Source of the DNA: Pyrus communis
Lineage: Eukaryota > Streptophyta > Magnoliopsida > Rosales > Rosaceae
Reading direction: 5' to 3'
DNA: 64,000 nt
Assembly (NCBI RefSeq): GCF_963583255.1
Contig: NC_084814.1
Location: 21,903,262 to 21,967,261 of the forward strand
The translations under genes and the position numbers were made by a program. Below the pieces are notes generated by a model. That model saw only the letters and a list, made by a program, of their open reading frames with translations, searched no databases and was not told the DNA's origin. Positions within the stretch are counted from its first letter, which is position 1. The number at the start of each line of letters is the position of its first letter. Below, in pieces: positions 33,566-46,061 of the stretch.

Positions 33566-36559
33566 ATGGCAGTTTCAACGCAGCTCCAATCTCCGACCAG
33601 TCTTGCTTCGTTGACTCACCGTACTAAGCTCGAATTCCGAAGCAGCTGCTGCATTCCTTCAGTTTCCAGCACAAAACAGAGAAGCTCAGCTGCCCGTGTC
33701 AATGCTGTACTGTCCACCGCGACCAGTGTTTCCGACAGCTCGAATTCGAAGCCGCAGATAGCTTCTTTCAGTGAGGTGCCAATTGGGGTTCTTTATATTT
33801 TAAATTTTCTGTGGATTTTGTGATTTGGGTTTTTGTTTTGGTGGAGAAACATGAATTGGGTATGTGAGATTTTGGTGTGGTTTGTGCAGTTGATCGAGTC
33901 TTTGATTAGTCGGGTGGATTTGACGGAGGAGGAAGCTGAAGCGTCGTTGGAGTTGTTGCTGGATGATGCCAATGAGGCTTTGATCAGTGCTTTTCTTGTG
34001 TTGTTGAGAGCCAAAGGAGAGACATATGGAGAAGTAAGTATTTTTTTCGAAAACAGAAAATTTTGAATTTTTAGTAGATTTGGCTATTCTTTTACTTGTG
34101 TTTTCGTCGTGGACATATTATAATCTACAATCCGTGCGGAAATCGATTTTATTTTGAAAAAAATAATGCTACCATTAGAGAAACTGTGAACTTTTGTTTG
34201 TGATTTATTCTCATATCCACCAAATTTGTGGACTATGTAGTCTATATTGATAGTAATCGTTGGAAAGGCCACTTTTCATCCTTTCTGTGCATCAATCAGT
34301 TCAAATTTGCATATTAAGTTAGCCTTCATAAGGGTGAGTGAAATTTCGGTATCTAAAGGTATTGACGGATTCTTTGAATGGATTGTATAGGTCAGTCTTC
34401 TTCTGAGCTCCTCTATTCTAGGAAGCATGCTCCACTTACTTTTTGTTGTCAGTCAATCTACGCGAAAGACTCTGGTTTGATATTCTTACAAGAACCAACA
34501 TCTATGATCACCAACCAATCCGGTTCACAAATTCTGATTCTTGGTGGATGGTTGCATCTGATTGAAAAGGCTTACCTGGTTAATTTGAGAATTGCTTACA
34601 ATGCAATACTTTTGTCTGGAATGAGTACGTTAGAAAGGCGTATTTGGAACAAAAGTAGAAATCAGTGAGCTGGTCATTGAATGTGTGAGTAACAGAGCCT
34701 CGTCTGGGAAAAATATGAATAATTTTCCTAATAATAAGTGTCCGTGTGATAAGCTGATAACTGGGATTTTTTTTTTTTTCTGTTCCGAGTGGCACTTGGG
34801 TGCTAGTTTTTCTTTTGGTCTTGTTTTGTTGGTCTTTTGTTCTGCATTTGTGATGGCTTGTTTTTTTGGGGTGTTTCTTTTGTTTTTCTGATCTGATCCT
34901 GTTGTTTAGTAGGTCAAGCGTACCGTGATATAGCTTATTTCCTGGATAATTATTTTTACTAGTTATTATTATTAAACAGATTGTCGGATTAGCAAAGGCG
35001 ATGCTGAAGCACAGTTTGAAGATAGAAGGCTTAGACAATGCAGTGGACATTGTTGGAACTGGTGGTGATGGCGCAAACACAGTAAACATTTCCACAGGGG
35101 CTGCAATACTTGCTGCAGCTTGTGGTGCAAAAGTTGCAAAGGTAACATCCATCTATATTGATATTGTGATATTTATGTGCCGTGTTTCTTTTATCAAAGT
35201 AAATACTATCAAACAATTGTTTGTATCTCAGCAAGGAAACCGTTCAAGTTCCTCTGCATGTGGAAGTGCTGATGTATTAGAAGCTTTGGGAATAATAATT
35301 GATTTGGACCCTGAGGTTGGTGCACTAAATATTTTATTTCGAATATGGTAAATAAAATGTGCAGTAGTGATATCAAATTTAGCCAGACAAATGCTCATTC
35401 AGGTTGGAATTCTTCTTGAAACAGGGGGTAACTAGATGTGTGAACGAAGCAGGCATTGGCTTTATGATGGCACCCAAATATCATCCAGCAATGCATATTA
35501 TCCGCCCTGTCAGAAAAAAACTGAAAGTGAAGACTGTGTTTAACATATTGGGACCTATGTTGAATCCAGCAAGAGTACCGTTCGCTGTTGTTGGTGTATA
35601 CAAGGATGACTTGGTGATCGTTTATTCTTAGAATTTTAGCGATAACTTGGAGAAGTTTGGATTTTACCTTATAACTATTGAGCTGCATGTGCATGTGGTT
35701 TATAATTTTCTTATCTATATAGGTCTTAAAGATGGCCAGAGCTTTGCAAAGCTTTGGAATGAAGAGAGCACTAGTCGTTCACTCTGAGGGCTTGGACGAA
35801 ATGAGCCCACTTGGTAAAATTCCTCCTTTTATTTTAAGATCATGTATTTGCTAATACGATATCATCATTACTTTGCTTCTAGTTTAACATAAAGCCTCAC
35901 TTACGCGTGATTGATTTCAATATAGGACCTGGGCATATCCTTGATGTGACTCCCAATAAGATCGAGGAGTTCTCTTTTGATCCATGTGAAAATCTTGTCT
36001 CTAGTTTTCAACTGTTGATTCTTGTGCTTATATTTTGTTGGATGATTTTTCATTCAACTCAGTGTTCTCATCAATTCATAATTTTCATTATATACAGTGG
36101 ATTTTGGAATTCCTCGCTGCACCCTAGATGATTTGCAAGGTGGAGGCCCAGAGTATAATGCCGATGCACTAAAGCGTGTATTGTCAGGGGAGAAGGGTGC
36201 CATTGCAGATGCATTTGTAAGTTTCCTTAATCGTTACAATAAAGCGTCAATTTTGTTACTTTTTTCCTATGTTTGACAAATCTGTTCATTACCAAAACCA
36301 TTGGCCAGATCTTAAACGCTGCAGCTGCTCTCTTGGTCAGTGGCCGGGTGAACACCTTAGCTGAAGGAATTTCTTTGGCTCGGGAAACACAACTTTCAGG
36401 GAAAGCTATTAGGATCCTTGATCAATGGGTAGCACTCTCCAATGTAAGTGGTTTGGCCATACATTTGATATCTTCAGTTTGTGATTAAAAGTATCATTTT
36501 CTTTAATTCGTTTTGGTTAACGATTGCAGACAATGATTAAAGATACGGTTATTTACTGA
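33566..36559 (+). CDS. PAT1: Anthranilate phosphoribosyltransferase, plastid
   Basis: Second committed step of tryptophan synthesis: transfers phosphoribose from PRPP to anthranilate, in the plastid stroma. Exons: 33566-33775, 33890-34033, 34980-35141, 35232-35315, 35425-35613, 35723-35813, 35926-35985, 36098-36216, 36309-36443, 36530-36559; phases close to 407 aa. Residues 1 to about 60 are Ser/Thr-rich and lack acidic residues, as in a transit peptide. The family motifs follow in order: the N-terminal helical domain ([20 protein letters not shown]), PRPP loop [35 protein letters not shown], the [11 protein letters not shown] block, [12 protein letters not shown] and [10 protein letters not shown]. 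Length is normal for plants. It is convergent with the GUB_WAK gene, whose stop lies about 300 bp downstream. Confidence 0.96.
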
Positions 36560-36787
36560 GGACGTCAGAGCTATTGAGCCGACGCTGTTGAGAGAGCAAA
36601 ATAAAGCAAGGGGTTGTATTTTGGAGTGTTTTCAATCTTCTCTTTGGAATTCATGTATACTTTAGAGAAAAATTAACTAGAATTGAAAAGAATCCCAACA
36701 CTTTTCTTCGTCTGTCAACTCGAAAACCAAGTTTAGTTTTATAAATATGTGAAACAATGGAAGCAAATAAGTTTCAAAAATATGTTT

Positions 36788-36788
36788 A

Positions 36789-36830
<42 letters not shown>
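36788..36830. repeat. (CT)n microsatellite between two convergent genes
   Basis: An uninterrupted dinucleotide run of about 21 units lies between the stop codons of the two convergent genes, in shared 3' flanking or UTR sequence. Length is probably polymorphic. Confidence 0.9.
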
Positions 36831-36832
<2 letters not shown>

Positions 36833-36866
36833 CCTCTGCTTACATATGCCAAATTCTGTATCCGTT

Positions 36867-38147
36867 TCAATAATGTTTCTGTGTAATATAAGCTAGTAGA
36901 CACACCAGCAATCCTGCAAAAAGAAATTCCCAAATGATTAGACACCAAAGTTGGATCATTCGAAACTAATTTGCGCCTTTATAAGGTCATTAAAATGGTA
37001 AATTTGACACGAGTTGTTGTACTATAACGATGAGCGGAAGGAAGTACCTCTGAATGTATAACTCTCTGCCATAGAGTATGTTCTTTTTGATGCTGATTTT
37101 ACTGCACATCAGACAGAAAGATGATCAATTAAGTTGAGCACTAGTAAATGGTTGGATAAGCATGCTAGGATGACTTGACCGTCTCTTGAACTCGAGTACA
37201 AATACTCCTACTCGTAAATTAGACTCGTTTAAAATATACGCATCGCTTCATTATAAGTAGCGAGTGAAAATTTGATACAGAAGTCATAGAAAGGAGAATA
37301 ATCATGGGGATGTCTAACCAGAATCACAATTTGACGTGGAATTGAAGCTCCCACACATACACAATTGCCTAATGCCATCAGCGCCGTACCCGCACGTGCC
37401 ACTGGTAGCCTCACAAGCTCTACAAAACTCATCGTTTTCTTGAACAGAGTACTTCACTCGGATACCATACGACCACCCATGGGCCCCATCCAGCTTCAGC
37501 GGGGCCAGGTTGTAAGCACTGCTATACCCTTCACACTGAAGCTTGGTGAGATTAACGGCCTTGATGGCCTCAAACGGCACTGCACAACACTCAGGTGGAC
37601 CCGAACCAAACATGGAACCCACCCTCCTATGGCCCAACATATCCCACGCCGGACAACCATAGTATTCCTCGCAACTCATTCCCGAAACGTTTCTGCATGG
37701 CAAGTGCTTCCCCGGAAAGCCTTGAAAGAGCGGCGACTGAGCGGAGCAGCCGATCAGCATGAACACGTTGTCGGCGGTCGGATTCATGTACGGAGCCCGC
37801 CATTGCTCGACGGAGAAGCCATTGCCCTTGGCACCTAGCACTATGCTGTCACATGTTGACATGTGAGGTTCATGCAACGTGAGGGCTTGGTAAGCATAGT
37901 CTATGTCCAAGACCCTGTAAGATCCCGAGCTTATGTGAAACATGAGCACATCGTTGATGCAGTATAAGAGATCTCGAAAACCCGGGTGCCCGCAGCCGGA
38001 GCGGACGGCGAACGGGTAATCTATGGTGAGGTTTCCGCAATACGATCTGCATGTGTTGGCAGAACCGGATGGAAAGAACGAAGAAAATAAAAGACAGAGG
38101 AGGAAGCTGGGAATTATGAGCATAGTAGTAGTACTATAGCCACTCAT
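36867..38147 (-). CDS. Secreted GUB_WAK (galacturonan-binding WAK-like) cysteine-rich protein
   Basis: Cell-surface protein with the extracellular pectin-binding type domain of wall-associated kinases but no kinase. Exons (minus): 38147-37319, 37101-37048, 36913-36867; phases close to 309 aa. Residues 1-30 are a signal peptide (LIIPSFLLCLLFSSFFPSGS). The GUB_WAK domain starts CRSYCGNLTIDYPFAVRSGC and continues with paired cysteines to CMCGSFNSTSNCDS. If the GT at 37318 is ignored, translation stops at once (276 aa). The spliced model adds a basic linker and a short hydrophobic end (LLVCLLAYI), perhaps a weak anchor. The first exon is certain; the two small exons rest on splice sites and phase only. 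A (GA)n run lies just upstream of the start. Confidence 0.85.
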
Positions 38148-39396
38148 GGATGCGAGAGAGAGAGAGAGAGAGTTTTGAGTCAGCTGTGTGGTTTGTGATA
38201 TGAGTGACAGTGGAAAACGCAGATGATATTGATACCTTGCTTGGATGATTTGTGTTGAGAATATCTTTTGGTGAATGGTTAATGGGTTTTGCTCCTCTTT
38301 TTGGTTGGAGAATTATTTGTTTTTAAAACTTTAGTGTATGCTTTTGAAAAATTGAAATCCTGCAGAAGCTTTAGTTTGCTTTTGGGTCTTGGGACGGCAA
38401 TAAAATTGCACGAAATGATTCCGATGGGGTTGCTTTATGTTCCAACGTCTTTGCTTGTCCATCACTATGACAAAGAAGGCGTTTTCCCTAACGATAGATA
38501 ATAAGGTATCATATTAATGCTTTGTTGGAGAATTATATTAATGCTTTTCACTCATGCAAGAGGTATCATATTTTACTGACATAGATAATAAGGTTGATTT
38601 AAAGACACGTCATTTTTCAAATTTCTTATTGTTGATTTCGTAGTTTTCATGTGTTATTTCACTGAGTAAGAAACAAGTATTTGACGACGGTTAAATATTA
38701 CATGTATTCAAAGTTTTCAGTTAAAGAATCACTTATGTTTTTTTTTTGTGAGCATGGTACCTTGAATCCAACATTAAAAAACAACCTGACTTAAAATTTT
38801 ACCGCATTTTTACTGAATCACTTGTCTTAATTCATGTTTTACAAATGTTGAAAATATGGGTGGTATTTAGCCAACCAAAAATGGCTACTCGATATGGTCT
38901 AACATGTCTGATTTTGCAACATAAATAAAACAACAACGTACGGTCCAATTGAATTATTAAACAACAGGTCAAATCCATAACAAATGATAGATAAAATACC
39001 GACATATCGTACACATGTCAAGTGTTTGGCGAAACAATGACATGTCGTACGTACAGACCAAGTATTTGCCAAAGGAAAGACAAGTCGTAGCCATGGTGGG
39101 GTACAATTTCAAACGACCTGTCGTATATATGTCGATCTTTTTCCACGTGCCACCTGACTGAGCGGGAAGTGAGAATCTGGCGGTGGCGATCAGTACCACC
39201 GTCCGCGTTGCCTCCTACCTTTCTGTTTGGCTGCCCAGAAAAAAAAAAAAAAAAAAAAACAGTAACTTTAGCTGTATTCAGCCGTCCTCTCCTCCAAGGA
39301 GACAGGAAGAACTCTAACTTTCTCGGAAACCAAACACCCCAGTGTTATAGAAGGTCCTTTTTAGGTGGTTCGTGTGAAGATCATACTATTTGATAA
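38148..39396. other. Intergenic between divergent GUB_WAK and Tim17-family genes
   Basis: Probably holds both promoters. A degenerate tandem pattern around 38995-39080 repeats GACATRTCGTACRTACA with CAAGTGTTTGCC. An A run of 21 lies at 39239-39259, with a CACGTG core near 39144. No coding sequence is seen. Confidence 0.5.
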
Positions 39397-40736
39397 ATGG
39401 GAGCTCCGGAGGAATCCGAAGACACTGTCTCAAACGTAAAGAGGACCTTCAAAATTTCCAACTTTTTTACTATTCTTATATGATAATTCTCTAAAACTGA
39501 ATAATTTGGAATAAATACGCCTGCCCAATAAATTTTTAGTTTATACTTCCTTCATTTCTGGGTAAGTTTATGAATTTAGTGTCACTTGTTTAAATTTGGA
39601 GAAACTAAAATTTGGGTTTGATTTGTTATACGTTTTTGGAACTTGGGTTTGATTTGTTATGCTTTTCTGGAACTTGGGTTTATTATAAATTGCCCACCAT
39701 ATGTTTGATGAAATTCCTGTTTGAGTGACTATGGCATTGTTTTCTTTGGACTAGCATTCTCCGAAACTAGCAGGAACTGTCAACTGGGGCACGGCAACTG
39801 TCATCGGAGTGTTTGCAGGCTTGTTTTATGGTGGTAGCAAGGAAGCAGCTGCATCAGTTGTAAGTTTGTATCTTAAATAACAACGTTCCAAACTGCTTAA
39901 TTTGGTGCTTTGTAGTTATTCATGACAATGTTTGAACAACTGAGGTGTTTGATTATTATCGTACGCAATCTTCTTAAAAATTGAAACTTGTGAGGACTTT
40001 CTGCCTTTGCTTTGGCAGAGCAAAGATGCAGAAGTAATGTTGAAGCTAGGGAGCACGCCAGACAAGCGTGAACAATATCGTCTCATGAGAGATGCAATGG
40101 AGAAAAGGTTCATTCGTGTCACTCGGGGCTCGATAGTTGGTGGAGTGCGCCTTGGATTGTTTACTGCTACTTTTTGTGGTATACAGAATCTGCTTGCTGA
40201 GAAAAGGGGCAAGCATGATGTTTTCAATGTTGTTGGAGCCGGTTCAGCCACTGCTGCTACGTTCGCTCTAATAAGTATGTATATCTGATCTTTGGGCTTC
40301 TTTTCGTTAACTGGTGTCATTGGGCATGTGCCAATGCATCGACTTCCGAAGTGATGCTTATGGCCCTTTCAGAATGTTCGAAGTAATTTGTGAAATGCAA
40401 TGTTTTCTCGTTATCTAACATTCGGTTTCACTTTAATCAGTGCCTGGATCATTGGCTTGGCGAGCAAGAAACGTGATGCTAGGTGCTACCCTAGGAGCAG
40501 TGTTAGGTTTTCCACTAGGTAACACAGTCACCCGTGTAATTTTCCAAGTGTACGTTTAATCGATCATATGTCACTTACATGGGTTGATGCATGTTGTGGC
40601 AGGGTGGGCACATTTGAAGCTGGTAGGGAAGGCAAATGAAGGGAATCTGGCTGCACATCCTGATTCAGATCAAAGAGAAGCAAGGAGTGGTGTTGGTGCT
40701 GCAATTGAGAGGCTGGAAGATAACTTGAATAAGTAG
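39397..40736 (+). CDS. Tim17/Tim22/Tim23-family inner-membrane protein
   Basis: Small multipass protein of the PRAT/Tim17 superfamily, which includes mitochondrial and plastid import channels and complex I assembly factors. Exons: 39397-39435, 39755-39859, 40019-40274, 40441-40518, 40603-40736; phases close to 203 aa. Glycine-rich membrane segments are visible: TATVIGVFAGLFYGGS (about residues 22-37), GSIVGGVRLGLFTATFCGI, GAGSATAATFALIMPGS and MLGATLGAVLGFPLGW. Between the first two lies the conserved hydrophilic loop KREQYRLMRDAMEKRF. The tail is soluble and acidic. I recall a close Arabidopsis relative annotated only as Tim17/22/23 family, so substrate and exact membrane are open. The 13-codon first exon rests on ATG plus phase. 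Confidence 0.88.
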
Positions 40737-41284
40737 AACATAAATTTCTGTAAGGCAAGACCTCCCCGTTGTCTGGCGCAAAATGAGAAGGATGAAAATT
40801 TCGAGAAAAAACTAGTAAAATGAGCTAAGAACCATGCAGTATTCGTTGTTGCGTTTATTGAGGAATAACAACACTAGGTGAATCTGTTGAAGGTGTTTTC
40901 AGTATAAATGTTACAATTTCTAAAGCAGAACATTTTTTTTCTTCGTTAGGAAAACGAACATCAGAATTATCTAAGAATCCGTAATGATATGATAATTGTG
41001 AACGTAATCATGGATTTGAGTCGTTGACTTGTGTTTGTTTTGGTTTCGTTTACAACTATGCTCAACAACAACATCAAAGCCTAACCCCCGATGTCGGCTG
41101 TATGAATTCTAAAACGCCATTGCTCTCGATTTTATAACTATGCTCAAGAAGAATTAATTAGGTTTATTGATCCTCTTAGCAAATTATTAAATCCTCCTTG
41201 CATTAAAGGAATACAGTGAAACTCAAAACAGAAAAAACCTATTGAATTCATAAACATCTGTGATCTCCAAACTCCCTTCCATGC

Positions 41285-42480
41285 TTGGTCAAATCACCAC
41301 GCTTGATAAAGGGCGAGCAAATTCTTGGACATTTGTGTTGTTTGAGCTCGTATGTTTCCACCACCTCGACGCTTGCGGAGAGGACAAGACTATCTCAGAC
41401 GGACAGTCGAAACAACACTAGCCGTATAGACATCACAGGGCTGGCAGACTCTGGGCGGCCCCCCGCACCATCGTCACCATTAGTGTCTTCGTCTTCTGAG
41501 GTATACGATTCTTCCTTGAGACCCAAGCCATGGTATACCAGGCACGTAAGGCCATCGCCCAAATGAGTCACAAGAGAGTCCCGTACAGCCTCAAAACGAG
41601 GACAGAATATGCCTCGGAGCTCATCTAACACCCAAACCTCCCTTAGGACACCATCGGAGTCCAACTGATAAACAACCTCTGAGCTTAACGAACGCTTGGC
41701 AATCAAAAAGGCGTCGTAATAAGCAAAATCAGAAACAGGATAATTAGGAAAACCTCCGACCCCGATCGCTCTTGCATCCTCCCAGTTCTCCTGGATTGTG
41801 TCGAAAGTGTAAAAGGAATGGGCTGAACAGGCAGGATCACGAGACATAGATGTTACAACGATCTTATTACCCCAAGACAAGTGTTTATAGATATAAGTAG
41901 CGTTTAAAGGACCGCCAATGGAGGGAATGTTCGGCAGAACCCTCCACAACCCAGTGTTGGGATTAAAAACCTCGAAAAGAAGCGGTCATTGTTTTTCCAC
42001 GACTCTGGTAAACGTCTTGGCGAAGACATAGATTTTGCGGTCAATGTTGATCACAATAGGGTTGATTTTGTGACCCGTCATACTCGGAATGTCGATTTTC
42101 TTGCAAACGAAGATGGGATCGATCTCCGGACCATCACCAACCTCGAGCTTACACTTATAAACTTGGAGGTTACCCTACTGCTGTTGCTGCTTCCTAATGC
42201 TTTTACCATTCCAGCTGCTACCCTCGAACCATTTACCGCCTAGCATGTATAAACGGTCATCCACCGCCGTATAGGGCAGATCCATCGGCGCTGTTGTATT
42301 GCCCTCTGGGAGTCGATACTTGTTCATGACTTGAAACTCGGGCCTCGCCGTAGCCGGCCTTGCAGGAACGACGAGCAATAATCTCCCGATATCGAGACAC
42401 AATAGCTCCAAATCCATTTGCATAAACAAAAACCAACCCTTATTGTTCTCTTTCTCCTGCACCGCCATCTTCTTCGCAAT
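41285..42480 (-). pseudogene. Kelch-like gene, copy A (two in-frame stops)
   Basis: The minus strand reads a kelch-type propeller: an N-terminal part at 42468-42175 with YTAVDDRLYMLGGKWFEGSS, then the QQQQ segment and a TAG, then VGDGPEIDPIFVCK, a TGA near 41985, and an open run at 41949-41395 (WRVLPNIPSIGGPLNATYIY ... VWVLDELRGIF). There is one frame throughout apart from the two stops. Kelch proteins are often F-box or binding partners, but no F-box is seen. It is the best-preserved of three copies here and could be expressed as an N-terminally truncated protein from 41949. Family assignment rests on the GG-W pattern only. Confidence 0.6.
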
Positions 42481-42659
42481 TTTAATGAAGTTGTGAATTC
42501 TGAGCGATATGTTGAGCGACCTAGACCTAGACTCAGTGGCAGTTTGGAGATCAATTTATCATACTAAAGTCCTAGAGCAATCAGGAAATATTTAGGAATC
42601 CCTCAATTTCTAGGATTAAGAGGAATGAGATTTCTTCTCCTTATTTCCAAACCCTAGAG

Positions 42660-43092
42660 CAATTAGGAAACGAAAATTAATGGGAAAAAATAAAAACTTC
42701 GTGGTCAATTTTGAAACTTTCTCAAATTGAGGGTCTAAAATGCAGTAAATCTTTTTATTTTTTTTTATAAGATGATATTTAGGTTAGATATTAAACACCC
42801 CGTATACACCTTTGTTAATTTTTGTCTATTGATTTTTTTCAATTTAGTCGATGATGGTAAAAAATTGAGATGAGTGTGTGAGAGGTAAAAATAGGTGTGT
42901 GAATAGTATCACCAAAAATATAAAGGCTTAGCTTAGGCATGTTATTTTCATACTTTGTTCGATTGCTTCAACATCAAGTTTTCTTTGTTACTAGTGTTCT
43001 TTTACTGGTGTTGTGGTTGTAGGTTATGGCGGCACAAGCTTTATTTGGCGGGGCTCCTGCAGGAGAGTTGCAGTATCGAATGGTGCGTAAGG
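42660..43092 (+). repeat. Flank duplicated with the kelch gene (paired with 47722-48290)
   Basis: Sequence 5' of copy A (CAAATTGAGGGTCTAAAATGCAGT ... GATGATATTTAGGTTAGAT ... CCCCGTATACA) recurs beside copy C. There a unit of about 190 bp is itself tandemly duplicated (about 47780-47965 and 47966-48130). The duplicated block runs on into RPW8-like coding sequence in both places, so kelch and RPW8 pieces were copied together. Confidence 0.75.
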
Positions 43093-43094
43093 GT
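43026..43094 (+). pseudogene. RPW8-type resistance protein N-terminus, scrap 1
   Basis: ATG at 43026 opens about 23 codons (MAAQALFGGAPAGELQYRMV) resembling the start of RPW8 coiled-coil domains, with the GGA..GEL pattern. Homology to the second copy (48236 on) stops at about 43092, where unrelated sequence begins, followed by a gypsy-type LTR. It is too short to function. Confidence 0.5.
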
Positions 43095-43224
43095 AAATCA
43101 TAGTGGAACCTCAACTTTCTTCATAAACTACCTTTAAGGTGTTGGTTTGTTATATTTCATTGGGTAAATTATATTTGGCACTCTCAAGTTTGAGGGCAAT
43201 TACAAACCAATACATCATCTTTAA

Positions 43225-43320
43225 AATATTGCAATCTCATAAACAAACTTACGATTTAGTTGCAATGTTCTTTAAAACATTGCAATCTCATAAACAAACT
43301 TACGATTTAGTTGCAATGTG
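43225..43320. repeat. 51-bp tandem repeat, two copies
   Basis: The unit ATTGCAATCTCATAAACAAA occurs twice, 51 bp apart, ending where the next LTR begins. Confidence 0.85.
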
Positions 43321-45370
43321 AAACCCCACCCCCATAATTAATTTGTAATTTCATTTTGCCCCTTGAAAGTTTATAAAAATGTGCAATTTGGTCCCTTATC
43401 CTATTTTAATCCAGACCCTTTATCTGGATTCTCTTTCTCCCCCGCGCTACCACGCGGCAACCCCCTAACTCCTCTCTATCTCTCTTTCCTTGGATCTCAC
43501 TCCCTTATTCTCTCTCTCAGCTCTCTAACCCTCTCACTTCCCTCTCTCGCACACCCTCCCAGTTCGACACACGCACGCACGCCGAGGAACACCACCACCC
43601 TGACGTCGACAATACCACCACATTCACCATCGTGGACTCTCCCTCTCACTCTCCTTCATCTTCGTGAAGCACAGAACACCTAAAGCTCACTCAAAAACCC
43701 CGACGTACCCCGAGGCTTTCGAGCCCAGATCCCGGCCATTTACGGCCCTTCCACGGTGAATCAAAGGTGAAAAAACACTTCCCCTCACCTTGCACTTCAT
43801 TTTGGTACCTAAATCATAGTCTAAGGAGAAGTGTTGGCGGTGATTGGAGCTCAGAAGGCTCCTGCCTTCTTCCCTAGCGAGATACCCAAAACCTAGGCCC
43901 TTTGGGCCTTGCCAAATTCGAGCCCTAGGCCCGTTACCCTTAAAAGCCCAGCCCGTTTCTTTTTTAATTTAAATTGTATTTATTTATTTAAAACCCAAAA
44001 ACAATCGGGCCAAGCCTAAGTGCCCAACCCAATTGGAAACCTAAAACTCCTTTAGGTCTCAGGCTTTAAGGCCGGTTAGGCTTAGGCCTTCAGGCCTTGG
44101 CATCCAGCCCACCTAAAACCTAAACCCAGCCCACCTAAATTCCCTAAGCCCAACCCCAAATGTAACTAAACCCTAAAGCCCAAAACCCATAGAGCCCTAA
44201 TCGGCCCAACCCAAACCCTAGAACCTAACCCGAATCCAAACCCAGCCCCGTTGACCCAGTTTGACCCTATCCGTTGACCGTTGACTTTGACTTCGGCTTG
44301 ACTTTTCTGGTTTCGTCTGGAACCCCTCCTAGGTTAATTTCGATGTCTTGGACTCGTTTTTTATGTCCGTTTTCCCAAATTCAACCGTTTGAATATAGTT
44401 TTAATAATTGTAACCTTTATGTGCTTAGGTGCAATTACTAGTGGCAATTCCGTTATTCCTATTTCATACGGCTCATCTACGACGGAATATCTGTGAGTGG
44501 ACCCCTTCTAAAAATGAACGTTTTATTAGTAGAAATGCATACATGAAAAGCATGGTTTACTGAATATGTTTTGTGAACGTTTTATGAGAAATTGATTATC
44601 ATGTTATACTGAGCTTATTTTGGAATACCATATTTTCTATAAAACCCATGTTCTTGTAGGGTATTTGATGGATGACGATATACTATTTAGAACATGTTTT
44701 CACACACTTCCTTATAGTATAGATGATGGATGACTTTATACTATGAAGTTTCCTTTGAGATATATGTACCTATGTTTGGAAAGATTATGTTCAATGGTTT
44801 TGTTCTTACCTAGCGGTCCCTATTTCGGCTGCGGGCGAGGTTTACGATGTTGGCATAAGGTCAGGAGAAATAATCTCTAGCTACGGGCTGAGAGACACGG
44901 AGCTGGCATAGGGCCTGAAGAAATTTCCTCTGGCTATGGCGCAGGGACGGGAAGCGGGCATAGGGCCTGGAGTGAAACTGGACATTCACTAGTGATTTAC
45001 ACTATATACAAGATATGCTTTATGAGATGTTTTATGTCATGCTAGGGTTTTTAGAAAAACTTACCACATATTATGCTATATTAGTTTTCATAAAACTTTG
45101 GGGGTTAGTATGTTGATAATTGTTTTATTATATATGATATCAACTTGGTCCATTCATGTTTGTTTTGCGCCCCCTTAGGATTTAGAAAAAACTCATCATC
45201 AATCTACTTGTAAGCCCAAGGTTTTTTGGTTCCCTTCTCTCAATACAAAATAAATTAGTTTTTTTCGTGACTAAATTATTGAGTTCAAAGTGATTTTCTA
45301 AAGTATAACTTTATCGAAGTCTTACATATGATAGCAAATAATTTTTCTTATATGAAGTTATGTCGCCCCA
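43317..45370 (+). mobile_element. Gypsy-type LTR (probable solo LTR), related to the LTR at 4508-6514
   Basis: It starts TGTGAAACCCCACCCCC, matching in position and style the TGTGACATCCCGTCCC start of the chromovirus LTR, followed in both by a segment with TTACAATTT/TTTGCCCC character. Near its end TTTGTTTTGCGCCCCC (about 45161-45177) corresponds to the GCGCAAAACAAA block of the other LTR on the opposite strand. No primer-binding site or coding region follows, so it looks like a solo or truncated LTR of about 2 kb. The right border is an estimate and no target duplication was confirmed. Confidence 0.55.
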
Positions 45371-46061
45371 GACCTCAAAAGTCTCATAACAGCCCTCCTC
45401 ATACTCTTGCTAGCTCGAAACACTACGCTATCCATGTTCCGGCTCATCCATATGCTCATGCTCATCCTTTTCATATCCCCAAAACCTGTAATAAACCATC
45501 ATACCATCCTTTTACAGGAAATCTTTGGATATCAGTTCGAAGAAAGCGGGTGGGATTGGGCCAAAAGTTTCTTTAGCCTTTCTTTTCCCATCGTGGGTCC
45601 AAATAAATTCAGCCCATAATACAAAGCCCAATAAAAAGCCCATACTCCCACAAAACACCGCAGCCGATAGAAAAACACAATTGTCCGTATCAACAAATCT
45701 CCCCTCGCAAAGTTTCAGACTTATTCTCTTTCCTTTCCTTCCGAAATACAATCATTCATAAAAGCAAGCTGCTTTGGGAGGAGCAAAAGCCCACCTTAGC
45801 TCTCTGCTGCCATCACTATTTCCATCGTCTCCTGTAAGTTGTTTCTTGATCAAAATCTCACAATTTTAATTGTTAATTACAAGCTTTTTATTCAGTTTTT
45901 GTTGATTATTTTTCCATTTTTTCACTGTTTCTGGTTTTTTTTTTCCTTCCTTACTGCTAAGTGATTCAGTTGGAGGATGGAGGACAAAGAGCAGAACCCA
46001 GTGCCATTTCTCTCACTCACACACTCTCTCTCTCTCTCTCTCTTTTATTTTCTCAAATTTC
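45371..46061 (+). other. Promoter/first-exon-like block of an unidentified gene
   Basis: A leader-like stretch ends CCATCGTCTCCT at a good donor (GTAAGT, 45835). An acceptor (GATTCAG, about 45969) is followed by ATG at 45977 opening MEDKEQNPVPFLSLTHS, then a (CT)n run at 46025-46044. This resembles a gene start with a 5' UTR intron, cut off by the inserted kelch copy. The peptide is not recognised. Confidence 0.35.

Noticed and set aside
34580..35152. 190-codon minus-strand frame
   Set aside because: It overlaps exon 3 and intron 2 of the anthranilate phosphoribosyltransferase gene in antisense and has no domain.
37365..37838. 157-codon plus-strand frame
   Set aside because: Antisense shadow of the GUB_WAK exon, whose signal peptide and cysteine pattern show the true strand.
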